64,000 nt of DNA from Ottowia massiliensis (GCF_900240305.1 NZ_LT964854.1:1054001-1118000); one strand, 5' to 3'. Shown: positions 8,171 through 16,845, numbered from the stretch's first letter. The notes: generated by a model from the sequence alone, not told the origin. Numbers and translations are program-made.

Positions 8171-8467
8171 TCACTCTTCCACGCGACACATGATCTTCGC
8201 CGCCTCCGGTCTCCTCAATGCGAACTGGGACAAATTGCCCAGCCGCACCGCGTAAGGCCCGCGTTTGAGCAAGCCGCGCGATAGCAGCGTGATGGACATG
8301 CCTTCGGAAAAACCCAAGTCCGCCAGCCGCTGGGTCACCAGCGGATCAATGTCGCCGAACTCGGCGCTGGGGACGATGGAGACGATGCGCGCCTTGACTC
8401 CCAGCTCAACCAGTGGCAATGAAATGATTTCTAACACACTCAATTCCTCAATGGCAATTAAGCACAT
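8171..8467 (-). CDS. feoA: Ferrous iron transport protein FeoA, up to 98 aa
   Basis: This is an SH3-like FeoA domain protein, the cytosolic partner of FeoB. Typical segments are present: ARIVSI, then QRLADLGFSEGMSITLL and the ending RGPYAVRLGNLSQFALRRPE. The ATG at 8467 adds 12 residues (MCLIAIEELSVL); a GTG codon 10 residues in, preceded by a GAGG at a good distance, may be the real start. It is the first gene of the feo operon. From 8468 to 8691 no gene is seen; the stretch is AT-rich and marks the edge of the low-GC island. Confidence 0.92.
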   Translation of the reverse strand: MCLIAIEELSVLEIISLPLVELGVKARIVSIVPSAEFGDIDPLVTQRLADLGFSEGMSITLLSRGLLKRGPYAVRLGNLSQFALRRPEAAKIMCRVEE

Positions 8468-8691
8468 GCCTGCTTTCTAAGCCCCAACCTAAAGTCTCAC
8501 ACAGCCACAGACACAATTCAACACAATCACCAATCTGACAAGTAAATTATGATAAGAAGCCAATTTGATCCATTAAAATGCCTCAATGAATTGAAGAGAA
8601 TTTGTAGAGCTAGACATCATGTCATAAACTCTAGAAGAACCAACATCCTGCCGCGTCAATACACGAAAATTAAACGCAACAAACGTAGCAG

Positions 8692-10536
8692 TCATTTATC
8701 GCTCATCTTTATTATATTTTCCAACACTATATTTCTCCATCTGTCAACATAGTGCGAAGGCAGCCTGTCTATCAAATTTATTTTTTCACCCCAATCCGAA
8801 CCCAGATTAAACACATATTCCCGACCGTCATCCGCATTCACCCAATATTTATATCCAACGAAACCATCTTCGAGAGACAATAATCCAGATTCTCCCTTTT
8901 GTTGAAAAGAAAAATAACTTCTATCGTCATTTGATTGTAATGCAATCCCCTTCCATGTAGGAACCGGCTTGATCCCCGCCTCAATAAATAGAGTCGGCGC
9001 CAAATCAACCTGCGATATCCACTTTTTATATGGCAATTGTCCGCCTGTATAGCCATAACGCAGAAATATAGCCGGTATATCAAGCACAGGTTGAAAAACA
9101 CCAGCAGCATGCGAAAGAATACCATGCTCACCAAGCATTTCGCCATGATCAGCTGTAATCAAGACGATGGCATTCGCCAAATATCCTTTATTCTCCAATA
9201 TATCTAGCAACTCATCAATTACTTCATCCGCCTGACGTACGCCATTATCGTAATAATTTTTAGCTAGCTCTATCTGCCTTTCGGACAAATCTAGTTCTCC
9301 GCCTTTTGCCAACCAGGGGGCGTAACTCTCGACCGGCTCATACCATTTCGAACCCGGCCAACGAACGCCAAGCGGATGATTTGAAAGCAGCATCACCTGA
9401 ATAAAGGCGGGATGCCCACTAAAATCAGGTAGCTGCATTGCGGCATCGAATAGCATCTTGTCATCATTGACAAATCTTTTGCTCTGCGTGGAGGCATCGA
9501 AATAGAGATCTGCTGGCCTGTATATCTTCGACAATCCAAAATAGTTTGTGTGATCTCCCGTCAGCAAAATATAATTTTCATATCCGCGAATCTTTAAAGC
9601 TTCAGCCATGCCGATAGCATTCGCATGCATGTTTTCAGGCTGCTTCGAATAAAGCAATCCAGGCATGCCGCAAATCGTCTCCGCACATACTGATACCGCC
9701 CGCATAGGTCTACCAGCTGCCGCTTTTCCGATTCGCTCCATCAACAATGGCGTAGTATTGCGCTCGTAATCGAACGGCGTCATGTGATCTGCGCGCAGCG
9801 CATCACTTATTATAAGAATAATGTTTCTTCCTGGTCCAGTGATATCTGCTCTGAGGATCTCGCGCGCTCTATTTTCAGCTTCTTCCATCGTTTTGTCATA
9901 TCGATAGGTTTTCGCGAACCCTTCATCAAATGATTTAGGAAAAAACGTCATGCTAACAGGCTCATTTAGATAGGTCGGAGGATTATCGAAAAACTCGAAT
10001 ACCCTAACTGCTATAACGAACGTCAAACCTGTCAAGATGGCGCCCCATATGACACCTCTTTCTATGAAAGGAAACATCCAGTCATTGGCGAGGAAAATAC
10101 TCTTCCAGAGATAAAGCAGGAGTGATAAAAAAAGTACGCATATCGCCATGCACAGCGTCATGGACACCCCTGCATACTCAAATGTCGATCTAACGTTAAT
10201 TACATAGGGACGCAGTATGGGCCAAGTGATAACCTTTCCGAAACCGTGAAGACCAGCCGCCACTATCAAATAATATATCACGCTAGAGAATGATATTATG
10301 GAGCAGACACACGCAGCCAAGATGGCAGACATACGTGAAGAGAAAAATCTCCTGAAGATGATCCAAAGAGCAATACCTCCTCCCCAGATACAAGCCATTA
10401 TATTAATATGGGAAAGATGAGCGCCCATTCCAGGCAAAAAGGACGTCGCTCTTTCATAAAAGAACAAAAATATCAATGTTGGAGCCAACGCCAAAGACGC
10501 TCCACATAGGGCAAAGACAATTCTCGGAAAACACAT
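8692..10536 (-). CDS. Membrane-bound sulfatase-fold protein (putative phosphoethanolamine/phosphoglycerol transferase), 614 aa
   Basis: About five N-terminal transmembrane helices (roughly residues 6-28, 43-61, 70-95, 122-147, 160-182) precede a periplasmic alkaline phosphatase/sulfatase-fold domain. That domain shows the metal motifs SDALRADHM (D245) and ADHGEMLGEHGILSHA (residues 462-477), and a candidate nucleophile region VCAETICGMP around T287. This is the build of EptA-, OpgB- and LtaS-like enzymes that move phospho-groups from phospholipids to envelope targets. The base composition is markedly AT-rich compared with neighbours, with many A/T-ending codons, suggesting transfer. It follows a pilin cluster on the same strand, so a pilin or surface-glycan target is plausible but inferred. 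A true sulfatase is less likely because of the membrane domain. Confidence 0.75.
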   Translation of the reverse strand: MCFPRIVFALCGASLALAPTLIFLFFYERATSFLPGMGAHLSHINIMACIWGGGIALWIIFRRFFSSRMSAILAACVCSIISFSSVIYYLIVAAGLHGFGKVITWPILRPYVINVRSTFEYAGVSMTLCMAICVLFLSLLLYLWKSIFLANDWMFPFIERGVIWGAILTGLTFVIAVRVFEFFDNPPTYLNEPVSMTFFPKSFDEGFAKTYRYDKTMEEAENRAREILRADITGPGRNIILIISDALRADHMTPFDYERNTTPLLMERIGKAAAGRPMRAVSVCAETICGMPGLLYSKQPENMHANAIGMAEALKIRGYENYILLTGDHTNYFGLSKIYRPADLYFDASTQSKRFVNDDKMLFDAAMQLPDFSGHPAFIQVMLLSNHPLGVRWPGSKWYEPVESYAPWLAKGGELDLSERQIELAKNYYDNGVRQADEVIDELLDILENKGYLANAIVLITADHGEMLGEHGILSHAAGVFQPVLDIPAIFLRYGYTGGQLPYKKWISQVDLAPTLFIEAGIKPVPTWKGIALQSNDDRSYFSFQQKGESGLLSLEDGFVGYKYWVNADDGREYVFNLGSDWGEKINLIDRLPSHYVDRWRNIVLENIIKMSDK

Positions 10537-10607
10537 GTTTCAATTACGAATTCTTCTTAGACAATTTGCAATTCATTCGAATGTCAATAATGTAGGACTC
10601 TTCGCCT

Positions 10608-11351
10608 TCATCCGTTTATAAAAGCTATAGGCTGTAATGTATAAGCATCAAGTAACGCTGTAGCTTCTGCAAAATTCCTTCCAACTACGGGTAGGACCAA
10701 TACCTGATCTGTCTTCGTGGCAAGTTTATCCAGTTGTTCTCTCGCCTGTTTCTGGATAGGCAATGGCCAACTTGGCATCACTTCCATCAACGGCCTGGCT
10801 TTTTCTCTAATCTGTACACGAGCTTCATCGTAAGGGCGCCACAATTCTGGCCGATACGCCTCATAAATACCATGCTTGAGGGCGTCTGTCAGAATCTGGT
10901 TACGCGCACTACTGCTTTCAGGCATCCGTACAGATTTTAACGTTGGCCCAGTCCATGGCAACTCGACAAGCAACGTCCCAACTGATTGATATACATCACT
11001 GGCATGGACTACACGCAGCAGATCTTTCTCGAAAACCATGTGAACGGGCCGCGCCGCTGCGACAGTGAATACACCGTAGGCCAAGGCGAAAATTTGCAAC
11101 AAACCAATTACGAAAAAGTCAAACACCTTTGCCCGGCGCGTCTTGGATTCCTGGTACACAAGCAAAGTCAAGAAAGGACCGACAATAACATCTACACCAA
11201 CTACCAGCCGTAATAATTCAATCCCGCCAGATAAATAAAGATAAGGAGCCGGGTACCAAACTCCCAATATCAGCCATACAACGCATAAGGCCACAAGCAA
11301 GCTGATAGCAGCATGCCAAGACGCGGCCCTGAGTTTTCCTTCTAGCTTCAT
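10608..11351 (-). CDS. TfpX/TfpZ-type type IV pilin accessory protein, 247 aa
   Basis: This protein has three to four N-terminal transmembrane helices (AAISLLVALCVVWLILGVWY, LYLSGGIELLRLVVGVDVIV and others), then a soluble C-terminal half. The block LVVGVDVIVGPFLTLLVY and its place directly after pilin genes are typical of TfpX/TfpZ proteins. In Pseudomonas groups III and V these are needed for stable assembly of the cognate pilin. The ATG at 11351 is preferred; a TTG at 11360 is also in frame. The gap after the second pilin is short, so it is probably co-transcribed. Codon use is more AT-rich than the genome at large. Confidence 0.8.
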   Translation of the reverse strand: MKLEGKLRAASWHAAISLLVALCVVWLILGVWYPAPYLYLSGGIELLRLVVGVDVIVGPFLTLLVYQESKTRRAKVFDFFVIGLLQIFALAYGVFTVAAARPVHMVFEKDLLRVVHASDVYQSVGTLLVELPWTGPTLKSVRMPESSSARNQILTDALKHGIYEAYRPELWRPYDEARVQIREKARPLMEVMPSWPLPIQKQAREQLDKLATKTDQVLVLPVVGRNFAEATALLDAYTLQPIAFING

Positions 11352-11364
11352 TATGAGCAATAAT

Positions 11365-11799
11365 TTAGCGACAGCTGCTGGGCAAATATTTATTTGCTGC
11401 GTTCGACGAACAAGTCCAAATCACTGATCCTTCACGTGTCGAAGGAAAACTCGGCGTCAGACTCAAGGTTTTTCCTCGTATAGATTCTGAAACACCGCTC
11501 ATTCGCATGGTTGCAGTAATTACGCCATTTGCTCCTACGGCGGTTTCTGCCACGTAAGAACCGCTAATCATTGATTTGTCTGCCAGGCCGGCTTGCAAAT
11601 TATTAGAAGGAATCGTGCCGGTATTCCACCATACATCTACCACCGCTGGTTTCGCACCCGCAGCCAACGTCACGGCCTCGACCATTTGCGAACGTGCAAG
11701 ATAGTCTTGATAGGCAGGCAATGCTACAACTGCCAGCACACCGATGACGGCGACAACAATCATCAGCTCAATTAAAGTGAAACCATCCTGTTTTCTCAT
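11365..11799 (-). CDS. pilA: Type IV pilin (second copy), 144 aa precursor
   Basis: The type III leader MRKQDG is followed by the cleavage site and FTLIELMIVVAVIGVLAVVA, with Glu5 of the mature pilin needed for assembly. The hydrophobic alpha-1 helix and the C-terminal disulfide loop (TCSSNAANKYLPSSC) are present. A strong AGGAGG lies 6 nt before the ATG at 11799. It is 77 bp after the first pilin gene, with a terminator-like hairpin between. Its central region differs from the first pilin, while the helix and the last 15 residues are nearly the same. It may be a minor or variant subunit. Confidence 0.93.
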   Translation of the reverse strand: MRKQDGFTLIELMIVVAVIGVLAVVALPAYQDYLARSQMVEAVTLAAGAKPAVVDVWWNTGTIPSNNLQAGLADKSMISGSYVAETAVGANGVITATMRMSGVSESIRGKTLSLTPSFPSTREGSVIWTCSSNAANKYLPSSCR

Positions 11800-11810
11800 T
11801 GAGCACCTCC

Positions 11811-11846
11811 TAAAAGGGAAAAGGGTGCCTTTACCAGGCACCCTTT
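11811..11846 (-). terminator. Intrinsic terminator or attenuator between the two pilin genes
   Basis: AAAGGGTGCC (11820-11829) pairs perfectly with GGCACCCTTT (11837-11846) around a 7-nt loop. On the minus strand the hairpin is followed by TCCCTTTTA, a modest T-run. This should let most transcripts end after the first pilin and a fraction continue into the second pilin and the TfpX/TfpZ gene. Confidence 0.7.
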
Positions 11847-11876
11847 CCATATTCGCTATTTAAAGCGACTTAAACA

Positions 11877-12308
11877 TCAGCGGCAAGAGGAAGGCAGATA
11901 TTTTGGGGCCGCATCTGAAGAGCAAGCCCATGTAAAGGACCCCAATGTAGTGCCTGCGGTACCCTTCAGTATCAGCTTTTTACCCTTGATGCCTGCATTC
12001 ACGCCCGTGCTTCTCAGGTATGCAGTCGCCGTGTCACCAGTAATGTTGACCTTCTGGACGTATTTTCCGTTGATATCACCCTCAGCAGCTGCACCTGCAG
12101 CAGCGTTGTTGGCTGGCCACTGACCATGATTAGAATAGTATTCAGCCATTGTACCCTTCTGACCGCTGGCCAAAATGAATGCCTCAGACATTTGAGAACG
12201 GCCCAGATAATCCTGATAGGCAGGCAGAGCTACGGCGGCCAGCACACCAATAATCGCCACGACAATCATCAGTTCGATGAGGGTGAAACCTTTTTGCATT
12301 GCTTTCAT
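11877..12308 (-). CDS. pilA: Major type IV pilin, 143 aa precursor
   Basis: The leader MKAMQKG precedes FTLIELMIVVAIIGVLAAVA with Glu5, then AYQDYLGRSQMSEAF. The C-terminus has a disulfide loop of 12 residues between cysteines (ACSSDAAPKYLPSSCR), like Pseudomonas and betaproteobacterial PilA. AAGGAG lies 6-7 nt before the ATG at 12308. It is the promoter-proximal gene, with a sigma-54-type promoter about 80 bp upstream, so it is likely the major subunit. The pre-peptidase PilD and the assembly machinery are not in the window. Confidence 0.95.
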   Translation of the reverse strand: MKAMQKGFTLIELMIVVAIIGVLAAVALPAYQDYLGRSQMSEAFILASGQKGTMAEYYSNHGQWPANNAAAGAAAEGDINGKYVQKVNITGDTATAYLRSTGVNAGIKGKKLILKGTAGTTLGSFTWACSSDAAPKYLPSSCR

Positions 12309-12388
12309 GATTTTCTCCTTGAGAGAGTTGTGAAATGGATCTTTGGAATTCGGGGCGGATACTGATGCGCCGCCGACGCCTTTTATCT

Positions 12389-12404
12389 TGCAGCCGGTGT
12401 GCCA
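12389..12404 (-). promoter_or_regulatory. Candidate sigma-54 promoter of the pilin operon
   Basis: The minus strand reads TGGCACACCGGCTGCA, matching the -24/-12 consensus TGGCACG-N4-TTGCA at all but two positions, with GG and GC at the correct 10-bp spacing. It lies about 80 bp upstream of the first pilin start. pilA genes of Pseudomonas and relatives are sigma-54/PilR dependent, so this is expected. The rest of 12309-12605 holds no gene; a PilR site further upstream could not be identified. Confidence 0.7.
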
Positions 12405-12605
12405 GCGCATGCCAAGGTTGAGGGTGCCGCCGGAATGAGCGGAGAAAGTGCGCATTTGGTCACAGAAGTGGCGCTCTAGCCTTCCGGAAGTGACACTTTT
12501 TGTGCAATCGGGCTGGCAAGTTGCGGCATCAATGTGTGTCAGATCGTGCCAACGCGAGAAAAGAGTGACGCAAATGGGTGTTTACCCGCATGCGGAGCTG
12601 ACGTT

Positions 12606-14519
12606 TCATGCGCCCAGCGCTTCCCAGCGCTCCAGTGCGTGCAGCAGTTCTTCTTCGATGGCGCTGTCTCTGGCCTGTAGGGCAATGGCTTTGGGCAGGT
12701 CGCTTTGGTAGAGCGTGCCGTCGGCCAGCTGGGCGCGGACGGCGGCCTGCTCAGCTTCCAGTGCGTCGATGCGGGCGGGCAGGGCGTCCAGCTCGCGCTG
12801 CTCTTTGTAGCTGAGCTTGCGTTTGACGGCGGGTTGGGCGGCAGATTTGGCGGCGGTTTGGGCTGTCGCCGGGGCGGGCGGCGCGGCCGGGCGGGGTGCT
12901 TTGGATGTTTTGGATGCAGGCGCGGCGGCGGCGGTTTCGGGCGCCAGCCAGGCGCGGGCGCGTTCGCTTTGCTGCTGCCAGTCGGTGATGCCGCCTTCGT
13001 ATTCGCGCCATTGGCCGCCGCCTTCCCAGGCGATGGTGCTGGTGACGACGTTGTCCATGAAGGCGCGGTCGTGGCTGACGAGAAAGACGGTGCCGTCGTA
13101 GGTTTGCAGCAGCTCTTCGAGCAGTTCCAGGGTGTCGATGTCCAGATCGTTCGTCGGCTCGTCGAGCACCAGCACATTGGCGGGGCGGGCGAACAGGCGC
13201 GCCAGCAGCAGGCGGGCTTGCTCGCCGCCGGAGAGGCTGCGCACGGGCGAGGCGGCGCGCGCGGGGCTGAAAAGAAAGTCGCCCAGATAGCTTTTGACGT
13301 GCTGGCGGCGCTGGCCGATTTCGATCCATTCGCTGCCCGGGCTGATGAAGTCTTCCAGCGTGGCATCCGGGTCGAGCTGCGCGCGCATCTGGTCAAAGTA
13401 GGCTACTTGCAGGCTGGCGCCCTGGCGCACGCGGCCGCTGTCGGGCGCCAATTGGCCCAGGATCAGTTTGAGCAGCGTGCTTTTGCCCGCGCCGTTGGGG
13501 CCGATGAGGCCGACTTTGTCGCCGCGCAAAAGGGTGGCGCTGAAGCCTTGCACCACGGGCGGGCCGCCAAAGGCTTTGCTGACGTTGTGCAGCTCGGCCA
13601 CGATTTTTCCGCTGGGCTGGCCGCTGGCCACTTCCATGCGCACGCGGCCCAGCGCCTCGCGGCGGGCGGCGCGGGCGGCGCGCAGGACGTGCAGGCGGTT
13701 GATGCGGCCTTGCGCGCGGGTGCGGCGCGCTTCCACGCCTTTGCGCACCCAGATTTCTTCTTGCGCCAGCAGTTTGTCGGCCCGGGCGTTGAGTGTGGCT
13801 TCTTGCGCCAGCTGCTCTTCTTTTTGCGCCTGATAGGCGGCGAAGTTGCCGGGGTAGCTGCGCAGGCGGCCCCGGTCCAGCTCCACGATGCGCGTGGCCA
13901 CGGCATCCAGAAAAGCGCGGTCGTGCGTGATGACAACCACGCTGCCTTTGTAGGCCAGCAGCAGCTCTTGCAGCCAGCCAATGGCGGCCAAATCCAGATG
14001 GTTGGTCGGCTCGTCCAGCAGCAGCACATCCGGCTGCGCCACCAGCGCCTGGGCCAGCGCCACGCGCTTTTGGCTGCCGCCCGAAAGCTCGGCCACGCGG
14101 CGCGCGCCGTCCAGCCCCAGCTTTTGCAGGGTTTGCTGCACGCGCTGCGGCCAGTTCCAGCCGTCTTCGGCCTCGATGCGGGTTTGCAGCTCGGCCAAAT
14201 CGCCTTCGCCTTGCGTGTATTGCTCAATCAGCGCCGCCATGTGCGCCATGCCTGCGCTCACGGCGTCTTGCACGGTTTCAAAGCCTTGCAGCGCAGGCGT
14301 TTGCGGCACATAGGCCAGCCGCAGGCCCTGCTGCATTTGCAGCGCACCGTCATCGGGCTTTTCCAGCCCGGCCAGAATTTTCAGCAGCGAAGACTTGCCC
14401 GCCCCGTTGCGGCCAATCAGCCCCACGCGCTCGCGCTCCTGCAAGGCAAAGTCTGCGTGGTCAAGCAAAGGCAAGTGGCCAAAGGCCAGTTGGGCATCAA
14501 GCAAAGTCAGCAAGGCCAT
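12606..14519 (-). CDS. uup: ABC-F family ATPase, Uup type, 637 aa
   Basis: Two ABC cassettes lie in one chain: P-loops GRNGAGKS (near residue 36) and GPNGAGKST (near 350), signature LSGGSQKRVALAQAL and LSGGEQARLLLARLF, and Walker B LLLDEPTNHLD and LVLDEPTNDLD. The linker between them is the ABC-F interdomain helix pair. The C-terminus has a Pro/Ala-rich spacer and a coiled coil (LDALPARIDALEAEQAAV), which is the Uup DNA/RNA-binding domain. There is no membrane segment. Uup acts on ribosomes or branched DNA and affects precise transposon excision. The ATG at 14519 gives the standard start MALLTLLDAQLAFG. Confidence 0.93.
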   Translation of the reverse strand: MALLTLLDAQLAFGHLPLLDHADFALQERERVGLIGRNGAGKSSLLKILAGLEKPDDGALQMQQGLRLAYVPQTPALQGFETVQDAVSAGMAHMAALIEQYTQGEGDLAELQTRIEAEDGWNWPQRVQQTLQKLGLDGARRVAELSGGSQKRVALAQALVAQPDVLLLDEPTNHLDLAAIGWLQELLLAYKGSVVVITHDRAFLDAVATRIVELDRGRLRSYPGNFAAYQAQKEEQLAQEATLNARADKLLAQEEIWVRKGVEARRTRAQGRINRLHVLRAARAARREALGRVRMEVASGQPSGKIVAELHNVSKAFGGPPVVQGFSATLLRGDKVGLIGPNGAGKSTLLKLILGQLAPDSGRVRQGASLQVAYFDQMRAQLDPDATLEDFISPGSEWIEIGQRRQHVKSYLGDFLFSPARAASPVRSLSGGEQARLLLARLFARPANVLVLDEPTNDLDIDTLELLEELLQTYDGTVFLVSHDRAFMDNVVTSTIAWEGGGQWREYEGGITDWQQQSERARAWLAPETAAAAPASKTSKAPRPAAPPAPATAQTAAKSAAQPAVKRKLSYKEQRELDALPARIDALEAEQAAVRAQLADGTLYQSDLPKAIALQARDSAIEEELLHALERWEALGA

Positions 14520-14642
14520 GAGTGAAAACCGCCAGCAAAAAAGCCCTGATTGTGCCCATTTCAATTGCAAATACGACAAAACCAGTGCGGTTATGAAGCG
14601 GCGGGTATGATGCCCGGCAATCATTCACCCAAGGAAAAAACC

Positions 14643-15512
14643 ATGAGCGCCACGCCCGATTTGATTTGCTACAAAACCATGCCCGTCTGGACGAAAAACA
14701 ATATTCCGCCCAGCATCTTGTCCCGCCACAATACCAAGGCAGGCACCTGGGGCAAACTGCGCGTGATAAAAGGCCGCGTGAAATTCCACGAGATGAACGA
14801 AGCCGGAGAAACCCTGGCCGAACATATTCTCACCCCGGAAAGCGAAGTATGGACCATTGCCCCGCAAGCCTGGCACAAGGCCGAATTGCTGGATGACGAT
14901 TCGGCTTTCCAGCTTGAATTTCACTGCGAGAAAAAAGATTATTTCAGCAAGAAATACGGCATGACGGCCACCCACTCCGCCGTGGTGGACGCCGCCCGCC
15001 GCGTGCCGCCCGGCAAGGCGCTGGACCTGGGCTGCGGGCAAGGGCGCAACGCGCTCTATCTGGGCCTGCTGGGTTTTGACGTGACCGCCAGCGACTACAA
15101 CCCGGCCCCGCTGGCCGCGCTGGAAGACATGGCCGACGCGGAAAACCTGCGCGTGCAAACCTGCATTTACGACATGAATACCGCTGCGCTGGCTGAAAAT
15201 TACGATTTTCTCGTGGCCACCGTGGTTTTCATGTTTCTCGATGCCGGCCGCGTGCCCGCCATTATTGAAAACATGCAGGCGCACACTACGCCGGGCGGCT
15301 ACAACCTGATTGTTTCGGCCATGGATACGGAAGATCACCCTTGCGTCATGCCATTTTCATTCACCTTCCGCGAAGGCGAATTGAAAAAATATTACGAAGG
15401 CTGGGAAATGGCCGAATACCGCGAAGAAATCGGCTCCATGCACGCCACCGACGCGCAAGGCAAGCCCATTCAACTCAAATTCGTGACCATGCTGGCCCGC
15501 AAGCCCGCCTGA
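14643..15512 (+). CDS. tehB: SAM-dependent methyltransferase TehB, 289 aa
   Basis: An N-terminal cupin-like domain of about 90 residues (LICYKTMPVWTKNNIPPSIL, then WGKLRVIKGRVKFHE) is fused to a class I methyltransferase domain with motif I LDLGCGQGRNALYLGLLGFD near residues 128-147. This two-domain form is the longer TehB found in Haemophilus and betaproteobacteria. TehB confers tellurite resistance by methylating tellurite or related oxyanions. The ATG at 14643 follows AAGGAAAAAACC. It is divergent from uup. A DUF1971-type N-domain fits the sequence. Confidence 0.9.
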   Translation: MSATPDLICYKTMPVWTKNNIPPSILSRHNTKAGTWGKLRVIKGRVKFHEMNEAGETLAEHILTPESEVWTIAPQAWHKAELLDDDSAFQLEFHCEKKDYFSKKYGMTATHSAVVDAARRVPPGKALDLGCGQGRNALYLGLLGFDVTASDYNPAPLAALEDMADAENLRVQTCIYDMNTAALAENYDFLVATVVFMFLDAGRVPAIIENMQAHTTPGGYNLIVSAMDTEDHPCVMPFSFTFREGELKKYYEGWEMAEYREEIGSMHATDAQGKPIQLKFVTMLARKPA

Positions 15513-15553
15513 ATAGGCCGTCTCCAGCCTGCCAGGCGAGCAACCCAAACCCC

Positions 15554-15596
15554 AAGCCCAAGGGAAACCCAGAAATCCAAAGCTCTGGGCTTTTCC
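15554..15596 (+). terminator. Possible terminator after tehB
   Basis: AAGCCCA (15554-15560) and TGGGCTT (15586-15592) pair around a 25-nt loop, followed by TTT. The long loop makes it weak. The remaining bases up to the next gene hold only the interspersed repeat copy 4. Confidence 0.35.
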
Positions 15597-15623
15597 GGCA
15601 CTGGCAGCTGTCGTTCAGATATC

Positions 15624-15710
15624 CAAAAAAGAGAGCAAAATAACGATGCTTAAAAGTTCGGTTTGCGCACGTTCCACTAGGACCTATTGCTATGGATAGA
15701 GGAGCGAAAC
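15624..15710 (+). repeat. Interspersed ~85-bp repeat, copy 4 (forward)
   Basis: The centre TGCGCACGTTCCACTAGGAC and the right end CTATGGATAGAGGAGC are well kept; the left end is AAAAAAGAGAGCAAAA. It lies between tehB and the Ppx/GppA gene. Confidence 0.85.
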
Positions 15711-15842
15711 ACCTCCGCGCTTTTCCCTCCAACGGTCCGCCACCCAACCCCACGCGGCGGCAGGCCATTCGGCCTCGCGCAGCCCGGTGCTATGCTGGCT
15801 TGGCCCCCAGACCAGAAGAACCTCAAAACAACCCACCTTCTC

Positions 15843-16826
15843 ATGACCGACGACACAAGCCGCAGCGCCGCCCCGTCTCAAGCTCTCTGGGCGGCCGTCG
15901 ATCTCGGCTCCAACAGCTTCCGCCTGGAAATCGCCCGAGAAACCGCTCCAGGCCGCTTCGAGCGCCTGCACTATCTGAAGGAAACCGTGCGTCTGGGCGG
16001 CGGGCTGGACGCCCAAGGCCAGCTTTCGCCTGAAGCCATGCAACGCGGCTGGCAATGCCTTGAGGGCTTTGGCCAGCGCCTGAAAGAGCTGCCCCAGGCG
16101 CGCGCCCGCGCCGTGGCCACGCAAACCCTGCGTGAAGCGCGCAATGCCGCCGCCTTTTTGCAAAAGGCCGAGGAGTTGCTGGGATTGCCCATCGCCATCA
16201 TCAGCGGACGCGAGGAGGCTGCCCTTATTTACCAGGGCGTAACCAGCCTGTTGCCTGAAGGCGACGAGCGCCGCGTGGTAGTGGACATCGGCGGCCGATC
16301 CACAGAAATCATCACTGGCCAGGGGCGGCAGGCGCAAGACATGGAGTCCTACCCCATCGGCAGCGTGACCTGCTCACAGCGCCACTTCGCCAGCGGTCAG
16401 TTCACCGCGCTCGCTTTCGCCAATGCCGAAGCCGATGCCAAGGCCGCGCTGGCTGAAGCCGCCACGCGCTTTGCGCGCCCCCGCTGGGATGCGGCCTACG
16501 GCGCCTCAGGCACCGTGGGCGCCGTGCTGGCGGCGCTGCGCAAGTCAGGACGCACCAGCATGGACGACGCCATCGCCCTGAGCCAGCTGTATTGGCTGCG
16601 CCAGCGCTTGATTGATGCGGGCGACATCAACGCGCTGGATATGCCAGGCATTCGCGAAGACCGCAAGGCCATCATTGGCGGCGGGCTGTCGGTGCTCATC
16701 AGCCTGTTTGAGCTGCTGGGCATTGACACCATGCGCCGTGGCCACGGCGCGCTTCGCCACGGCCTCTTTCATGCGGCCCATGCCGCACGTGAGCAGGAGC
16801 TGCCTGCATGGCGCCAGGCGGTCTGA
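15843..16826 (+). CDS. Ppx/GppA family phosphatase, short form, 327 aa
   Basis: The protein is an actin-like ASKHA phosphatase with VDLGSNSFRLEIAR near the N-terminus, the phosphate-binding block VVVDIGGRSTEIITG near residue 142 (usually DIGGGSTEL), and AAYGASGTVGAV. The family removes phosphate from polyphosphate or pppGpp. At 327 residues it lacks the C-terminal HD-like domain of E. coli Ppx/GppA (about 500 residues), a form common in betaproteobacteria. ATG 15843 gives MTDDTSRS; an upstream ATG at 15792 is possible but adds sequence without conservation cues. The Gly-to-Arg change in DIGGRS is worth noting. Confidence 0.88.
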   Translation: MTDDTSRSAAPSQALWAAVDLGSNSFRLEIARETAPGRFERLHYLKETVRLGGGLDAQGQLSPEAMQRGWQCLEGFGQRLKELPQARARAVATQTLREARNAAAFLQKAEELLGLPIAIISGREEAALIYQGVTSLLPEGDERRVVVDIGGRSTEIITGQGRQAQDMESYPIGSVTCSQRHFASGQFTALAFANAEADAKAALAEAATRFARPRWDAAYGASGTVGAVLAALRKSGRTSMDDAIALSQLYWLRQRLIDAGDINALDMPGIREDRKAIIGGGLSVLISLFELLGIDTMRRGHGALRHGLFHAAHAAREQELPAWRQAV

Positions 16827-16845
16827 GAGACTGCCCTTGAAAGGC

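Noticed and set aside
8544..8556. AAATTATGATAAG upstream of feoA as a Fur box
   Set aside because: It matches only part of the GATAAT-type consensus, and the region is generally AT-rich, so chance similarity is likely.
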